Under the pieces are notes generated by a model. It saw only the letters and a list, made by a program, of their open reading frames with translations. It was not told where the DNA came from and made no database searches. Shown here piece by piece: positions 43,001 through 51,000 of a stretch of DNA of 58,405 nt. Source of the DNA: Branchiostoma floridae (lineage: Eukaryota; Chordata; Leptocardii; Amphioxiformes; Branchiostomatidae); the NCBI RefSeq assembly GCF_000003815.2, contig NC_049982.1:24982347-25040751 (forward strand), read 5' to 3'. How positions within the stretch are numbered: position 1 is the first letter of the stretch; every line of letters begins with the position of its first letter. The translations under genes were made by a program, and so were the position numbers.

Positions 43001-43278
43001 AGTAAATGACAATTTTGCTTTGCATTTTGCTTGCCTTTTATTTGCATGCAGGACAAGAGAACTTCATTGTGCGTGTAAGCCCGAGTGAGACAACCGACCA
43101 GAATGACCAGTGTGGAGAGACTTACGTGGAGACTCCGCTAGATGGACAGACAATTGTGGTGCACTGCAACCCGCCGATGTCCGGTCGCTATGTGTCCGTA
43201 CTGGTTAGAACTGTGCCGGGTGGAGGTCTACGGTATCGCTTAAAACTGTGTATGGTGGAGGTCTATGGTACCGGTTAG
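33077..43278 (+). CDS. Gene 3: coil / Ser-Gly repeat / split F-type lectin protein with PAN and C-type lectin inserts (frameshifted)
   Basis: Seven exons: 33077-33179, 35727-35807, 38361-38414, 38941-39567, 40659-40898, 42106-42496 and 43052-43278. All junctions are phase 1. If the G7 run at 42207-42213 is read as G6, the product is 573 residues: signal peptide (1 to about 28), coil (to about 150), SSGAQGE repeats, F-type lectin N-half (to 288), PAN/Apple (289-368), C-type lectin (369-498) and F-type lectin C-half (499-573). As written, the C-type lectin exon is frameshifted and reads to a stop, so the gene is a recent pseudogene, a null allele or hit by an assembly error. It is head to head with gene 2 and a tandem paralogue of gene 4. 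Confidence 0.82.
33190..33548 (-). mobile_element. LINE 3' fragment in gene 3 intron 1
   Basis: Minus strand: ELRSAISKVRISAHPLEVER, CERICKYC and DETHFISKC, the C-terminal zinc-knuckle-like region of a LINE ORF2, followed by a 3' tail around TAGCCCTCGGGCACGAACTT. A TIR element starts where it is cut. Confidence 0.75.
33549..34645. mobile_element. TIR element, GCCCCGGTCACAAG ends, copy 1
   Basis: The inverted ends include AAAGCCCCGGTCACAAGAAT and its complement at 34616-34645. A 100-N gap (33962-34061) interrupts it. Lies in intron 1 of gene 3. Confidence 0.7.
33962..34061. other. Assembly gap (100 N)
   Basis: Run of 100 N, probably a fixed-size placeholder. The near-identical copy at 34663 shows roughly 110 bp in the matching place. 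Confidence 0.95.
34663..35564. mobile_element. TIR element, GCCCCGGTCACAAA ends, copy 2 (right end in gap)
   Basis: A second copy of the element at 33549, in the same orientation and closely similar over about 0.8 kb. It spans the region that is N in copy 1. Its own right end falls into the gap at 35565-35664. Confidence 0.7.
35565..35664. other. Assembly gap (100 N)
   Basis: Run of 100 N just before gene 3 exon 2. The true length is unknown. Confidence 0.95.
35727..35807 (+). CDS. Gene 3 exon 2: short coil exon
   Basis: 81-nt phase 1-1 exon (acceptor TTTTTTAG, donor GTAAGT) encoding ANLQSDERFLRLESSLKNIQ and on to FKG. It is nearly the same as exon 2 of gene 4. An assembly gap ends 62 bp upstream. 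Confidence 0.82.
36000..37591. mobile_element. TIR element inserted in gene 3 intron 2
   Basis: Inverted ends CGTTCTCATTGAAATG and its complement (37576-37591). Flanks resemble the unoccupied site at about 38590 in the duplicated intron. Inside are nested inverted repeats (36090-36135 against 36918-36962) and a near-perfect 30-bp palindrome at 37023. Confidence 0.65.
37730..38240 (+). mobile_element. LINE 3' fragment in gene 3 intron 2
   Basis: Encodes LRRAITKIRICSHKLNIEAG, QRFCPFCPNEIEDERHFVMD and a stop at 38107, then a 3' UTR with AATAAA near 38212. Related to the fragment at 33190 but in the opposite orientation. Confidence 0.75.
38361..38414 (+). CDS. Gene 3 exon 3: duplicated short coil exon
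   Basis: 54-nt phase 1-1 exon encoding ANQQSSLTNIQASMSSFKG. It and its flanking introns are a duplicate of exon 2, with 27 nt less coding sequence. Length is a multiple of three, so the frame is kept. Confidence 0.72.
38941..39567 (+). CDS. Gene 3 exon 4: coil, SSGAQGE repeats, F-type lectin N-half
   Basis: 627-nt phase 1-1 exon (acceptor TTTCTTTCACAG, donor GTAAGT). The coil is shorter than in genes 2 and 4. CVPCTATSIS follows, then ten 21-bp units encoding SSGAQGE plus three worn units, then the F-lectin N-half (PLWTVDLAGTYTVSRVSILN, KADCC). The binding His is missing and the Arg is Lys, so this lectin half would not bind fucose in the standard way. Confidence 0.87.
39155..39440 (+). repeat. 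21-bp coding minisatellite (SSGAQGE) in gene 3
   Basis: Ten nearly identical 21-bp units, then three worn units, in frame. Confidence 0.92.
39690..40060. repeat. Inverted (CA)n / (TG)n pair in gene 3 intron 4
   Basis: (CA)n at 39716-39768 and (TG)n at 39974-40040 are flanked by CACACCCAAAACTATATCT and its complement. The two could form a long hairpin in the pre-mRNA. Confidence 0.8.
40659..40898 (+). CDS. Gene 3 exon 5: PAN/Apple-like domain
   Basis: 240-nt phase 1-1 exon (acceptor GTGTTTCAG, donor GTAAGT). It encodes SDCGDVDIANYEGVTLQFCA and on through CVSFQHNIWSGCYLKHTIC. The spacing is that of a PAN/Apple module (DC ... CAxxCxxxxxCxxFxxxxxxxxCxLK). Apple domains bind proteins or sugars. 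Confidence 0.72.
41070..41280. mobile_element. Partial copy of the 36000-37591 element
   Basis: Shares the palindrome (here perfect, 41084-41113), the stretch ACCGAAAATGATAAGTTGCC, and the end ATTTCAATGAGAACGAG. Intron 5 of gene 3. Confidence 0.65.
41456..42957. mobile_element. Separated ends of element X around the gene 3 C-type lectin exon
   Basis: The left end (41456-41520) begins TATGGCATCATTTCCGTGTC; the right part (42540-42957) finishes ACACGGAAATGATGCCATA. The last part of the right half pairs with sequence missing immediately to its left but present at 41456, so the element has been opened. The inserted DNA holds the C-type lectin exon and a second partial left end near 41625. Confidence 0.65.
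42106..42496 (+). pseudogene. Gene 3 exon 6: C-type lectin domain with a one-base frameshift
   Basis: Acceptor TTTTCAACAG and donor GTATGT. The first part reads GCPISDYVPFNGVCYKSF and on to CALDGG. The rest (MLAMPKDSATN, WLGLADTNGSGQW, GGCVGFW, WDEKDC, GFICQIN) is in another frame. The shift falls in a run of seven G at 42207-42213; six would restore the frame and a phase 1-1 exon of 390 nt. The sugar motif is EPT rather than EPN or QPD, and WND is WDE, so calcium-dependent sugar binding is uncertain. The exon lies between the separated ends of an inverted-repeat element. Confidence 0.9.
43052..43278 (+). CDS. Gene 3 exon 7: F-type lectin C-half, partly rewritten by a minisatellite, and stop
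   Basis: Acceptor TTTGCATGCAG, phase 1 in. It begins ENFIVRVSPSETTDQ, keeps CGETYVETPLDG and SGRYVSV, and ends CMVEVYGTG-stop. The stretch after SGRYVSV reads LVRTVPGGGLRYRL where genes 2 and 4 have QQLVERSD. That DNA is one unit of the 3' minisatellite read in another frame. The fold is probably damaged at its last strands. Confidence 0.87.
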
Positions 43279-43420
43279 AACTGTGAAAGGTGGGGGTCTA
43301 CGGTACCGGTTAAAATTGTATGAGGTGGAGGTCTACGGTACCGGTTGATATCGTACGAAGTAGAGGTCTACGGCACCGGTTAAAAATGTGCACCTGTGAG
43401 TTATAGGTCCACGATTTTGG
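43279..43420 (+). repeat. 3' minisatellite of gene 3
   Basis: About four worn units of 33-37 bp, each resembling the last coding segment (KLCEVEVYGTG-stop) and its stop codon: xAACTGTGxxxGGTGGAGGTC, then TACGGTACCGGTTA. The array starts inside the coding exon. Confidence 0.8.
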
Positions 43421-43778
43421 TAAAAGCTTTGTGAATTTCTGCGGTAAACCTGTGTGGAGTGAAGATCTACTGTTCCGGTTCCACTGTAAAGTCGATTCCT
43501 GCGTTACAAGTTAATACATGTGTTAGGTGGAGGTACCGTTTAGAAGATCTGCGACTTATATCTGGTTTATGGCATGCAGTAGAAAATGTAGTATTGTTAG
43601 CATTATGTCATTTATCGCCATGCATACGCACCTTTCGAGATTTACGTGTCAAGGTTTCAGATGTAGAGTGCGTAATTCGTTCTAGGGTAACCATACCATA
43701 TATAATGTACTTATATTGTAACTGGCGTGTCGCATGCAAAGTGAGGATCACAATGATTAAATATTTTTATGTAAGTTT

Positions 43779-43784
43779 AATAAA
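43779..43784 (+). terminator. Poly(A) signal of gene 3
   Basis: AATAAA about 500 bp after the stop. The sequence around it (GTTTAATAAAAG ... CTCGAAATTTGAGTTGT) is shared with the 3' end of gene 4. Confidence 0.55.
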
Positions 43785-44239
43785 AGCTTGATATTATATG
43801 CTGGTGTCTCGAAATTTGAGTTGTACAACTTATTTCTGTCTTGAGTCTGCAAACTTATTGATAACCTCTCTTGAGTGGGTGCCTATGCTGCTATACTGCA
43901 CTACCACATGTACATTGATGGGTCATATTTTCTAAGAACGCAAATCCTGAGTTCCCCCGCCCCAAAGACCTGAAATTAGCGATTTTTGTCAAAAATGTCT
44001 GTCAACAAATGGTTGCCATGGCAACACGAAAAAATTGAAAACTTCTGAAAACTGTTAACTCAATTTTAGGAAAACTCACGAAAAATGGCTAAAAATGGGC
44101 TATTTTTGAGTATCGGCCATCCACAAGATTAGGTCCATGTTCAGGTCCGGACCTGGAACTAATCCTCTTGACCTGGACCGGACCTGTACCTGAATGTTCT
44201 GTACCCATCCTATCCCTAGTGATGGCGTTATTCAAGTAC

Positions 44240-44640
44240 AATGTAGGTCAATCATCGCGCATTGTGAAAAGTCTTTATGACGTCACCCTCGAAGCCATCA
44301 TGTCTATCAGATAGTAGTTGCTAGGTGGCGTTGTGATCCCATTAACACAATTGTCAGGTGAATCAAGTACAAGCTTTGCATCTTTTCTGTCTTTCTTGTT
44401 GTACTCTTAATATTTCTTGTATAATGATGACTTTAAAAAAGACTTTCATTTGAAAAGATATAAACTGTATTTTCAAGTTTATTTTCTATACGACAACATT
44501 ACCGTTCTGCTTAGAGGATACAAATTAAATTACTCCTAATGTCAAATCTTAATAATGAAGAAACGAGAAGTGCAAAAGTTCATCGAACAATTATTAGTTT
44601 TAATGTGAAACGCAATGGATCAACACATAAGCGCAAAACT
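44240..44640 (+). repeat. Dispersed duplicate of 20810-21240
   Basis: Counterpart of the block at 20810; no coding potential seen. Possibly an unnamed repeat family. Confidence 0.7.
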
Positions 44641-45029
44641 TGCTACTTGCAAATAAGTTCCTCATTTGAATAAAACTTTTAGCTCCTGCAATTAAAACAA
44701 CAGGAGCTAATTGACTAATTTGCATTAACCGTGTCTTAGCCTTGCTATCCTTTGAAATCAAAATTGTCTTCAGCTTGATTTTGCCTTACCTTTGTTTTCT
44801 TTGGAATCCAAATTGTCTTCAGTCTGAATTGTTTTACAACGTTTCCTATTAGACATCAAAAATTGTCTTCATTCATAGTTAGAGTATAAAAGAGCTGTTT
44901 CATCCAGATCACTTCAGTGTCACTGATAAAAACTGGTGGATTCCATTTGACACGTATGACCGTTTCCAAAACCATATCCAGTTGCTTGAGTAACTACTTT
45001 TTGGTGCATTTCTCCATTAATTTCTATTC

Positions 45030-45115
45030 TATTTTATGTATTTGCAAATTCGTGCCCGTAGGCTAATTGCAAGGGTACAGACAGTAAAAAGTTACAAGTG
45101 TCTATTCTATACAGC
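45030..45115 (+). mobile_element. LINE 3' tail fragment
   Basis: TTTGCAAATTCGTGCCCGTA and GGCTAATTGCAAGGGTAC match the 3' tail of the LINE fragment at 33190 (read on the other strand there). Confidence 0.5.
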
Positions 45116-45409
45116 TATCTTATGATTCTACTGTACTTTACTGGGAGGTTTGACTTCTTTGTTGGAGGCAGTGGCTGAGGAAAAGTCCCACGTTTTAATA
45201 ATAAGTGGGTTCTATGACTTTAACAGGAATGTAGTTCTTTGAAGGTCTACTAGCTGGTGAAAGGTTGGAATTTCATGATTCAAGTCTTGACTCTCCACTA
45301 ATTCCACGAATTTATATCGTCCGATTTTTTTTTCTTTTTGCTCTTAATATGCCTTTCCGAAAATCGTCAAAAAAACAAGCAAGAGTTCGCCAACCTAGAT
45401 ATTAGATAT

Positions 45410-46490
45410 TCTAACCACGAAAATACTTATATGACCTTTGCATAATAATGTTCATCTATAACTAACTCGCACATGTTACAAGTATCAAATTCCTGTCCTT
45501 TACCGCTTGGGGGAATTCTGGTACAATCGTATTAATTGTGCAAATAGGGTCCATTTATACGTACAAAATAAAATCTTGAATACCAAACCTTATTCTATCT
45601 GAAAACGCTCGTCAGTGTATAAGAATTCTATTGTATATTGGTGCCCACCTGGACGACAAATGTGTGCATGTACTCATTGTATACGTATTTGTGCTAATTT
45701 TGTTATAACTTATTTGCATGGATTTCGCTAAAAATGATTGGCTACCATGACGATGCTAATGTACATAACATAGCACATGAATGAGACTTTAAGTGTACAC
45801 TGTGTCTTCGACTTGAAATTGATCTGCAGTCATTAAGACGTAATCAAGGAACGTATTAGTGATGCATTGAAATTCGTAAATTAGGTTACTCGGCAGTGTC
45901 GTTGACCCTCAACGGCTAGAGCGTTGGATTCAAAACCAAACGGTTCAAGGTTCGATTCCCACCATGCCCCACCAGGCCTTGTGTTCTTTGAAAAGGCACC
46001 CTACACGACTCACTCGCCATGAGTGAGTGATGCCCACCGAACTCTTCGCCTAAATCTGTCAAAACTTTGCCGAAACACACACACACCGTTTTGGTGCGCC
46101 AGTCTGCCAACACCTGCACATCCGCCACAAGAGCCGTAATTATTTTCCTTCGCAATCTCTATTTGCTAACTTCATTTCAACATGAAACATTCAGTCGGGA
46201 CTTTTCTGAGAGAAAAGGTTAACAGAAGTTCAGTAGCTAATTAGTAGGAATGTGTAGCCCTTGAAGAAGCAATTATCTTAAGGTTTCTCATATACTTCGC
46301 CTTATTGTGTGGCGGTGTATAGCTTGCGTTCACTGCTTTTCAAAGTATATTACGTCTAAATATCCCGTGTAATACCATCTCTCACTGTCTAATTGGGTCT
46401 CCTACCGAGAGCTTGGGGTCATCCACCTCTAATTATAGAGAGTCATTCCCATTCACCAATAACAGCTCAGGATTTTGAATCACTATGAAA
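45410..46490 (+). repeat. Duplicated 5' flank, gene 4 copy
   Basis: Counterpart of 32100-33000. It is now separated from the gene 4 start codon by the 1.37-kb insertion. Confidence 0.8.
45897..46150 (+). mobile_element. tRNA-like SINE, copy 2
   Basis: TCAACGGCTAGAGCG (A box), GGTTCGATTCC (B box), then the same tail as the copy at 32637. No intact acceptor stem was identified. Confidence 0.6.
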
Positions 46491-47860
46491 TTCCATCCAA
46501 TAGGAGCTGGAAATTCTCTGTTACTGAATAAACCATGGTAACAGACTGTTCCTATTCTGACAATAATCATTAGTCCATGCCAGGACATATGCCGAAATCA
46601 ACATGGATAAGGATATCCTCGATAATCTCGTTCACCATTCCTAGTACGCATGATCAGCGACAGGAATTGTGGGTAATTTGTCAAAGGTGAATGACCCCGT
46701 CTTGTAAACAGTTCTCGTCTCGATTTTGGTAACAATGCCCAGACGATTAGTTTATGTCTCAGGGGCTTTCACCTTTGACATATTACCCACAATCTCTGTC
46801 GCTGCACATATACATGTACATGTGCACTTGGAACTGTGAATGTGCTTATTGTCCTAACTTAGAGATGTTAATGTTGGTTATCAAGCTTCAATAGGTGCGT
46901 GACAAGAGGGAAAATTTAACCAGGCTGACGTCATTCTAAATGGTTCTGTTAAAATCAGGTTAACAACAGAGATTACAAAATAAGCACTGCAAGGTAACTT
47001 CATTACGACTTTTTGTACATCGCTAATACGTTCCCTGATTGCTTCCTAATTACTGTGATTTAAGTTCAAATTGAAGACAATATAGTTCCTATTCTTTTAG
47101 AATGGCCTTGCTTGCTGCACAATAGATTCCTCAGAGTAGCCAAGCATTTAAAACGCTCATGGTTACGAATAACAAACGTTGCTGAAATATATATATATAT
47201 ATATATATACACCTGGGTACAATCACACTGGGTATTCCAAGGGGTTACTGAGACTTGTTTTTACACCGACAAGCGTCTCAAGGCAGAACAAGGTTGGTTT
47301 GAATTCAAACATTTTTGGCGTGACCAATTCATGATAATATTCATAGATGTGGGATATCCATAGTTTCAGCGTACGTTTTTATAGGAAAGGACTTTTCTCC
47401 GAAAAGATGTGTACGTTACGTTGTATGTTTTCTTACAGGGCATCGGTGGAAATTTACTGTAAAAAGAAGGTAGAAATAAACAGTCAATAAACGATAGAAA
47501 TAGATGGAGAATAGACAGTGGTTAAATGTATAATTCAATTTTTACCTTTTCGATTTATATATTTCTATCTAAATTGTGCAGTGAAATGTATTTGACCACG
47601 TTGTTTCAATTACATAGATTGAATCCCAACAAGTGGTTCTAACGTACGAATGAAAAAAAATGTCAAAACAAGTTGCCAAAATGAGGTTATGACACACAGA
47701 AAAATAGACAATTTTCTCATTCACATCTTCTTCGACTTTGGAATTGACCCTGGCATTCTCCAATATTAGTAACCCTTTTCCGATATTCTTCTTTGCAATC
47801 AAAAGCATATCACGTTATTCATAATCAGTTTGGTACAGTAAGGTCGAAACTTTTTTTAAA
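46491..47860. other. 1.37-kb insertion in the gene 4 promoter
   Basis: The sequence upstream of genes 3 and 4 is homologous up to CTCAGGATTTTGAATxACTA (46490) and resumes at CGGACGATAT (47861). The DNA between has no counterpart before gene 3. It contains a 150-bp hairpin element (46655-46804) and an (AT)n tract near 47190. It has a 83-codon frame that I do not recognise. Confidence 0.7.
46655..46804. mobile_element. Small hairpin MITE
   Basis: Arms of about 43 bp: CAGCGACAGGAATTGTGGGT at the left, pairing with ACCCACAATCTCTGTCGCTG at the right. Inside the promoter insertion of gene 4. Confidence 0.75.
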
Positions 47861-47941
47861 CGGACGATATTTTCAAATCAACATTGCACTAGAAAATTCG
47901 TCACCCTCTCGATTTGACGATTGTGAACTCCCTTGACAGAA

Positions 47942-48047
47942 ATGGCGGGAAAGTGTGCCGTAACCATGGTGATGCTGACGTGTCTTGTCGTCCTTCTGAC
48001 GGACCAGAACGGTGTGTCGTCTGCACCAGCGGAACCTGAATCCGACG
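47942..48047 (+). CDS. Gene 4 exon 1: signal peptide
   Basis: ATG in GACAGAAATGGCGGG; peptide MAGKCAVTMVMLTCLVVLL, likely cut after VSSA, ending PESD-G in phase 1 before GTAACA. An upstream in-frame TTG at 47933 is not a credible start. Confidence 0.9.
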
Positions 48048-51000
48048 GTAACAACTTCGGCTCTGTTGTTAGATATTGTTTCATACCGAAATTTTATGGC
48101 AACTGTGGCGTAGTAAAAAAAAACGTAGAAAATTGCAACATGGTAATGTATTCATCCCGTCATGCTTTGTGGTATAGCATTAAAACATGACGTAAAGAGA
48201 ACTACTTGTCGATGAATGCCACTATACCGACACTTATCACTTTGATTCATTTCTGTATATGAATCTATATAGCCGGTATAACCACCCTTCGGCGTACCAC
48301 ACCAGCAACGTTAGTGCTAGTTCTTTTTTTTAATACACACTTCTACAGTGTACATAACACAATTATTTACTATGACACAACGTTCGTTTCCTTTCACGAA
48401 AGAACTGTTTCAAAAGTAGACGAACGTCTACGAGACGGCAATTGAAATTATGTACTTGTGGATAAAGCCCAATTTTTACCCTAATCATTTTCAATGTCAC
48501 ATTCTTTTAGCAAATCTACAGGGTGATGAAAGGTATTCCCAACTCGAGGCCAAATTGAAGAGTCTAATGAAAACAATGACTTATTTCAAGGGTACGTCTG
48601 TGTTTCAATGATTCAATTCAGTTCTCGCTGTCAATTTGCCACCTTCTCTTTATCTGTGAATTTGTCCTTTGTAATTCTACTTCAGAATGTATTCTTTTTC
48701 AGTTAGTATTAACGTTAAAATCTGACATTTGTCTGAAGAAATTACTGTCTTATTTAAACTTACCTGAGGTCATTTTATCACAGCTAAGCAAGGTGACCTT
48801 AACACACGAGTTCTGAGCGTTGAGACTAACCAGAAAAAGATCAGAGAAGAAAACTCGAAGGAGAGAGAAGCCTTTCTAGAACGACTGGATAAGTTAAAAA
48901 CTTCTGTGCAGTCGGACATGGATTCCGAAATTCGAGCTCTAGTGGAGAGACAAGACAAGCTGGAATCGGCACTTACTGCTACCAATGAGAGCTTGGAGGA
49001 CTTTACGAAAGGCATCGGGGAAGACATGGTGGTATTTGCGAGCATGGATTCCAGGATTCGGACTCTAGAAGAAGGACAGAACAACTTGACGACAGCCCTC
49101 GCTGCTACCAACGACAGTTTGGAGGCTTTTGAGAAAGGCACCAGACAAGATATGATGGTCTTTATGAGCACTCTAGAAGAAGGTCAAGAAAAGTTGGAGT
49201 CGGCACTCACTGCTACCAACTACAGCTTTGAGACTGCCCTCAGTTCTGCAAATGAAAACTTGGAGATTGCACTCACCGCTTCCAACATGAACTTGGAGAC
49301 TGCTCTCGCTACTTTCAACGAGACGTTGGAGTCTGCTCTCACGGTTTCCGACATAAAGTTGGAGGCTGCACTCACTATGTTCAACGAGACCTCCGAGGTG
49401 CTGGGAATGGTGGAACCGATGTTTGCGAGAGTCGAAAGTTTGGAGAACAAGGTGGCCAACGACACACAGCTGATCGCGAAGTGTGTTCCATGTACAGCAA
49501 CTTCTATTTCCACATGGCTTATGGCGGAAATTATGAGCACCGTGGAGAGTCTATTAGAAGAGTCAAGTGGATCACAGGGAGAGTCAAACGGAACAAAAGC
49601 AGGGTCAAGCGGAGAACAGGCAGTGTCAAGCGGAGAACAGGCAGTGTCAAGCGGGGAACAAGAAGAGTCAAGCGAAGAACAAGAAGAGTCAAGCGAAGAA
49701 CAAGACGTGACAAGTGGGGGAGAGGAAGAGCCAAGTCCAGTCAGAGGTACACTTGTCGGTAGGGAAGTCTATAACTGTAACGACACCAATGGTCAATATC
49801 AGCCTTTGTGGATGGTGGACCTGGCAGGTAACTACACAGTCAGCCGTGTCAGCATTCTGAATAGGAAGGAATGCTGTGGTAAGTTTATGTTATGACAATA
49901 TTTATGTACACATATGTGGACATATGGGCGGAAACTTTGCACTAGCCTTTTTACCAACTTCACGTAGCATGTTTGACATATGATTTTCGACATTCAAAAG
50001 CATACAGTTCATCATGTCTGTTAACGATCTATAACTGGGGGAATAACGCTATATTACCATGTGACGGACAACTATAGCAGAGTAACACCTAGCGGACTAT
50101 CTGGTAAATGCACGCTCAAGCAGGCTACAATGAGTGCTAATATGTTCCATTTGTTTTTGCACGTCTCATGTGGCATAGAGTACGGGACTATGGCAATGTA
50201 TCTGATAAGGAATTCAATTTTTACCTTACTTGACCCACACTTAGAACAATTGGGACTTACAGAAAGTCTAGATTCAGTGCCGGATTTCTCTGAAAGAAGA
50301 AGAAATTGGTGTACATTCGAGACATTGACAGAGACGGGGGGTGAAACAGGTTATCTGCCACTTACACAATCCGTTGCTGCAGTCACGTGGCTCTAACGTC
50401 ACGGCGGAAAATGCAGCATACCAGTCCAATTCTTCTAAAAACTTCGGTTACTCTAACAAAGTCTGAATCATTCTAAGTGTCTGTCACGTCTGGCTTAGTC
50501 TTTAATCAAGGCCATTAACAAACACTAGAATAGTGAATTTCTATGCTATAATCCTTGTGAATATTTTAAAAGAAGGTCTCAAGGCGTGGCGTGACGATGG
50601 CCGCTGCGGGTACGGGACCCTTGCGGAGAACGGCCGCCCTGCCGAATGCTACCCTCACGGTGTGTACCCGTGCTGCTCCGACTCTGGCTGGTGTGGCTAC
50701 ACCCTAAACCACTGTTACTGTTCCGGTTGTGTCGACTACAGGAACACAGTGTCAGGTACGTGCTTGGAATGTACAGAATGATGCGTAGTTAGCATGGTTA
50801 GCAACTATATGTAAAGGCGGTGACCTGACGATATATCCCCGTATACGGGTTGTAGCTTCGGCCGAGCCACAAATTTGTCCCCTTGTCCGATATGCTCTAA
50901 AAGGAAACGAATTTGAATCTCGCAAAGTGCCATTATGTGATTCCGTGAATTTACACACAAGAAAATGCACAAGCATTCTGTTTACACATTGCTGCGTCGA

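Noticed and set aside
45897-45975. tRNA gene
   Set aside because: Has A- and B-box-like motifs, but no clear cloverleaf or acceptor pairing, and it is repeated with a shared non-tRNA tail; called a SINE.
50061-50396. 111-codon frame in gene 4 intron 3
   Set aside because: No recognisable motif, no cysteine-rich module and no matching phase-1 splice borders; probably chance.
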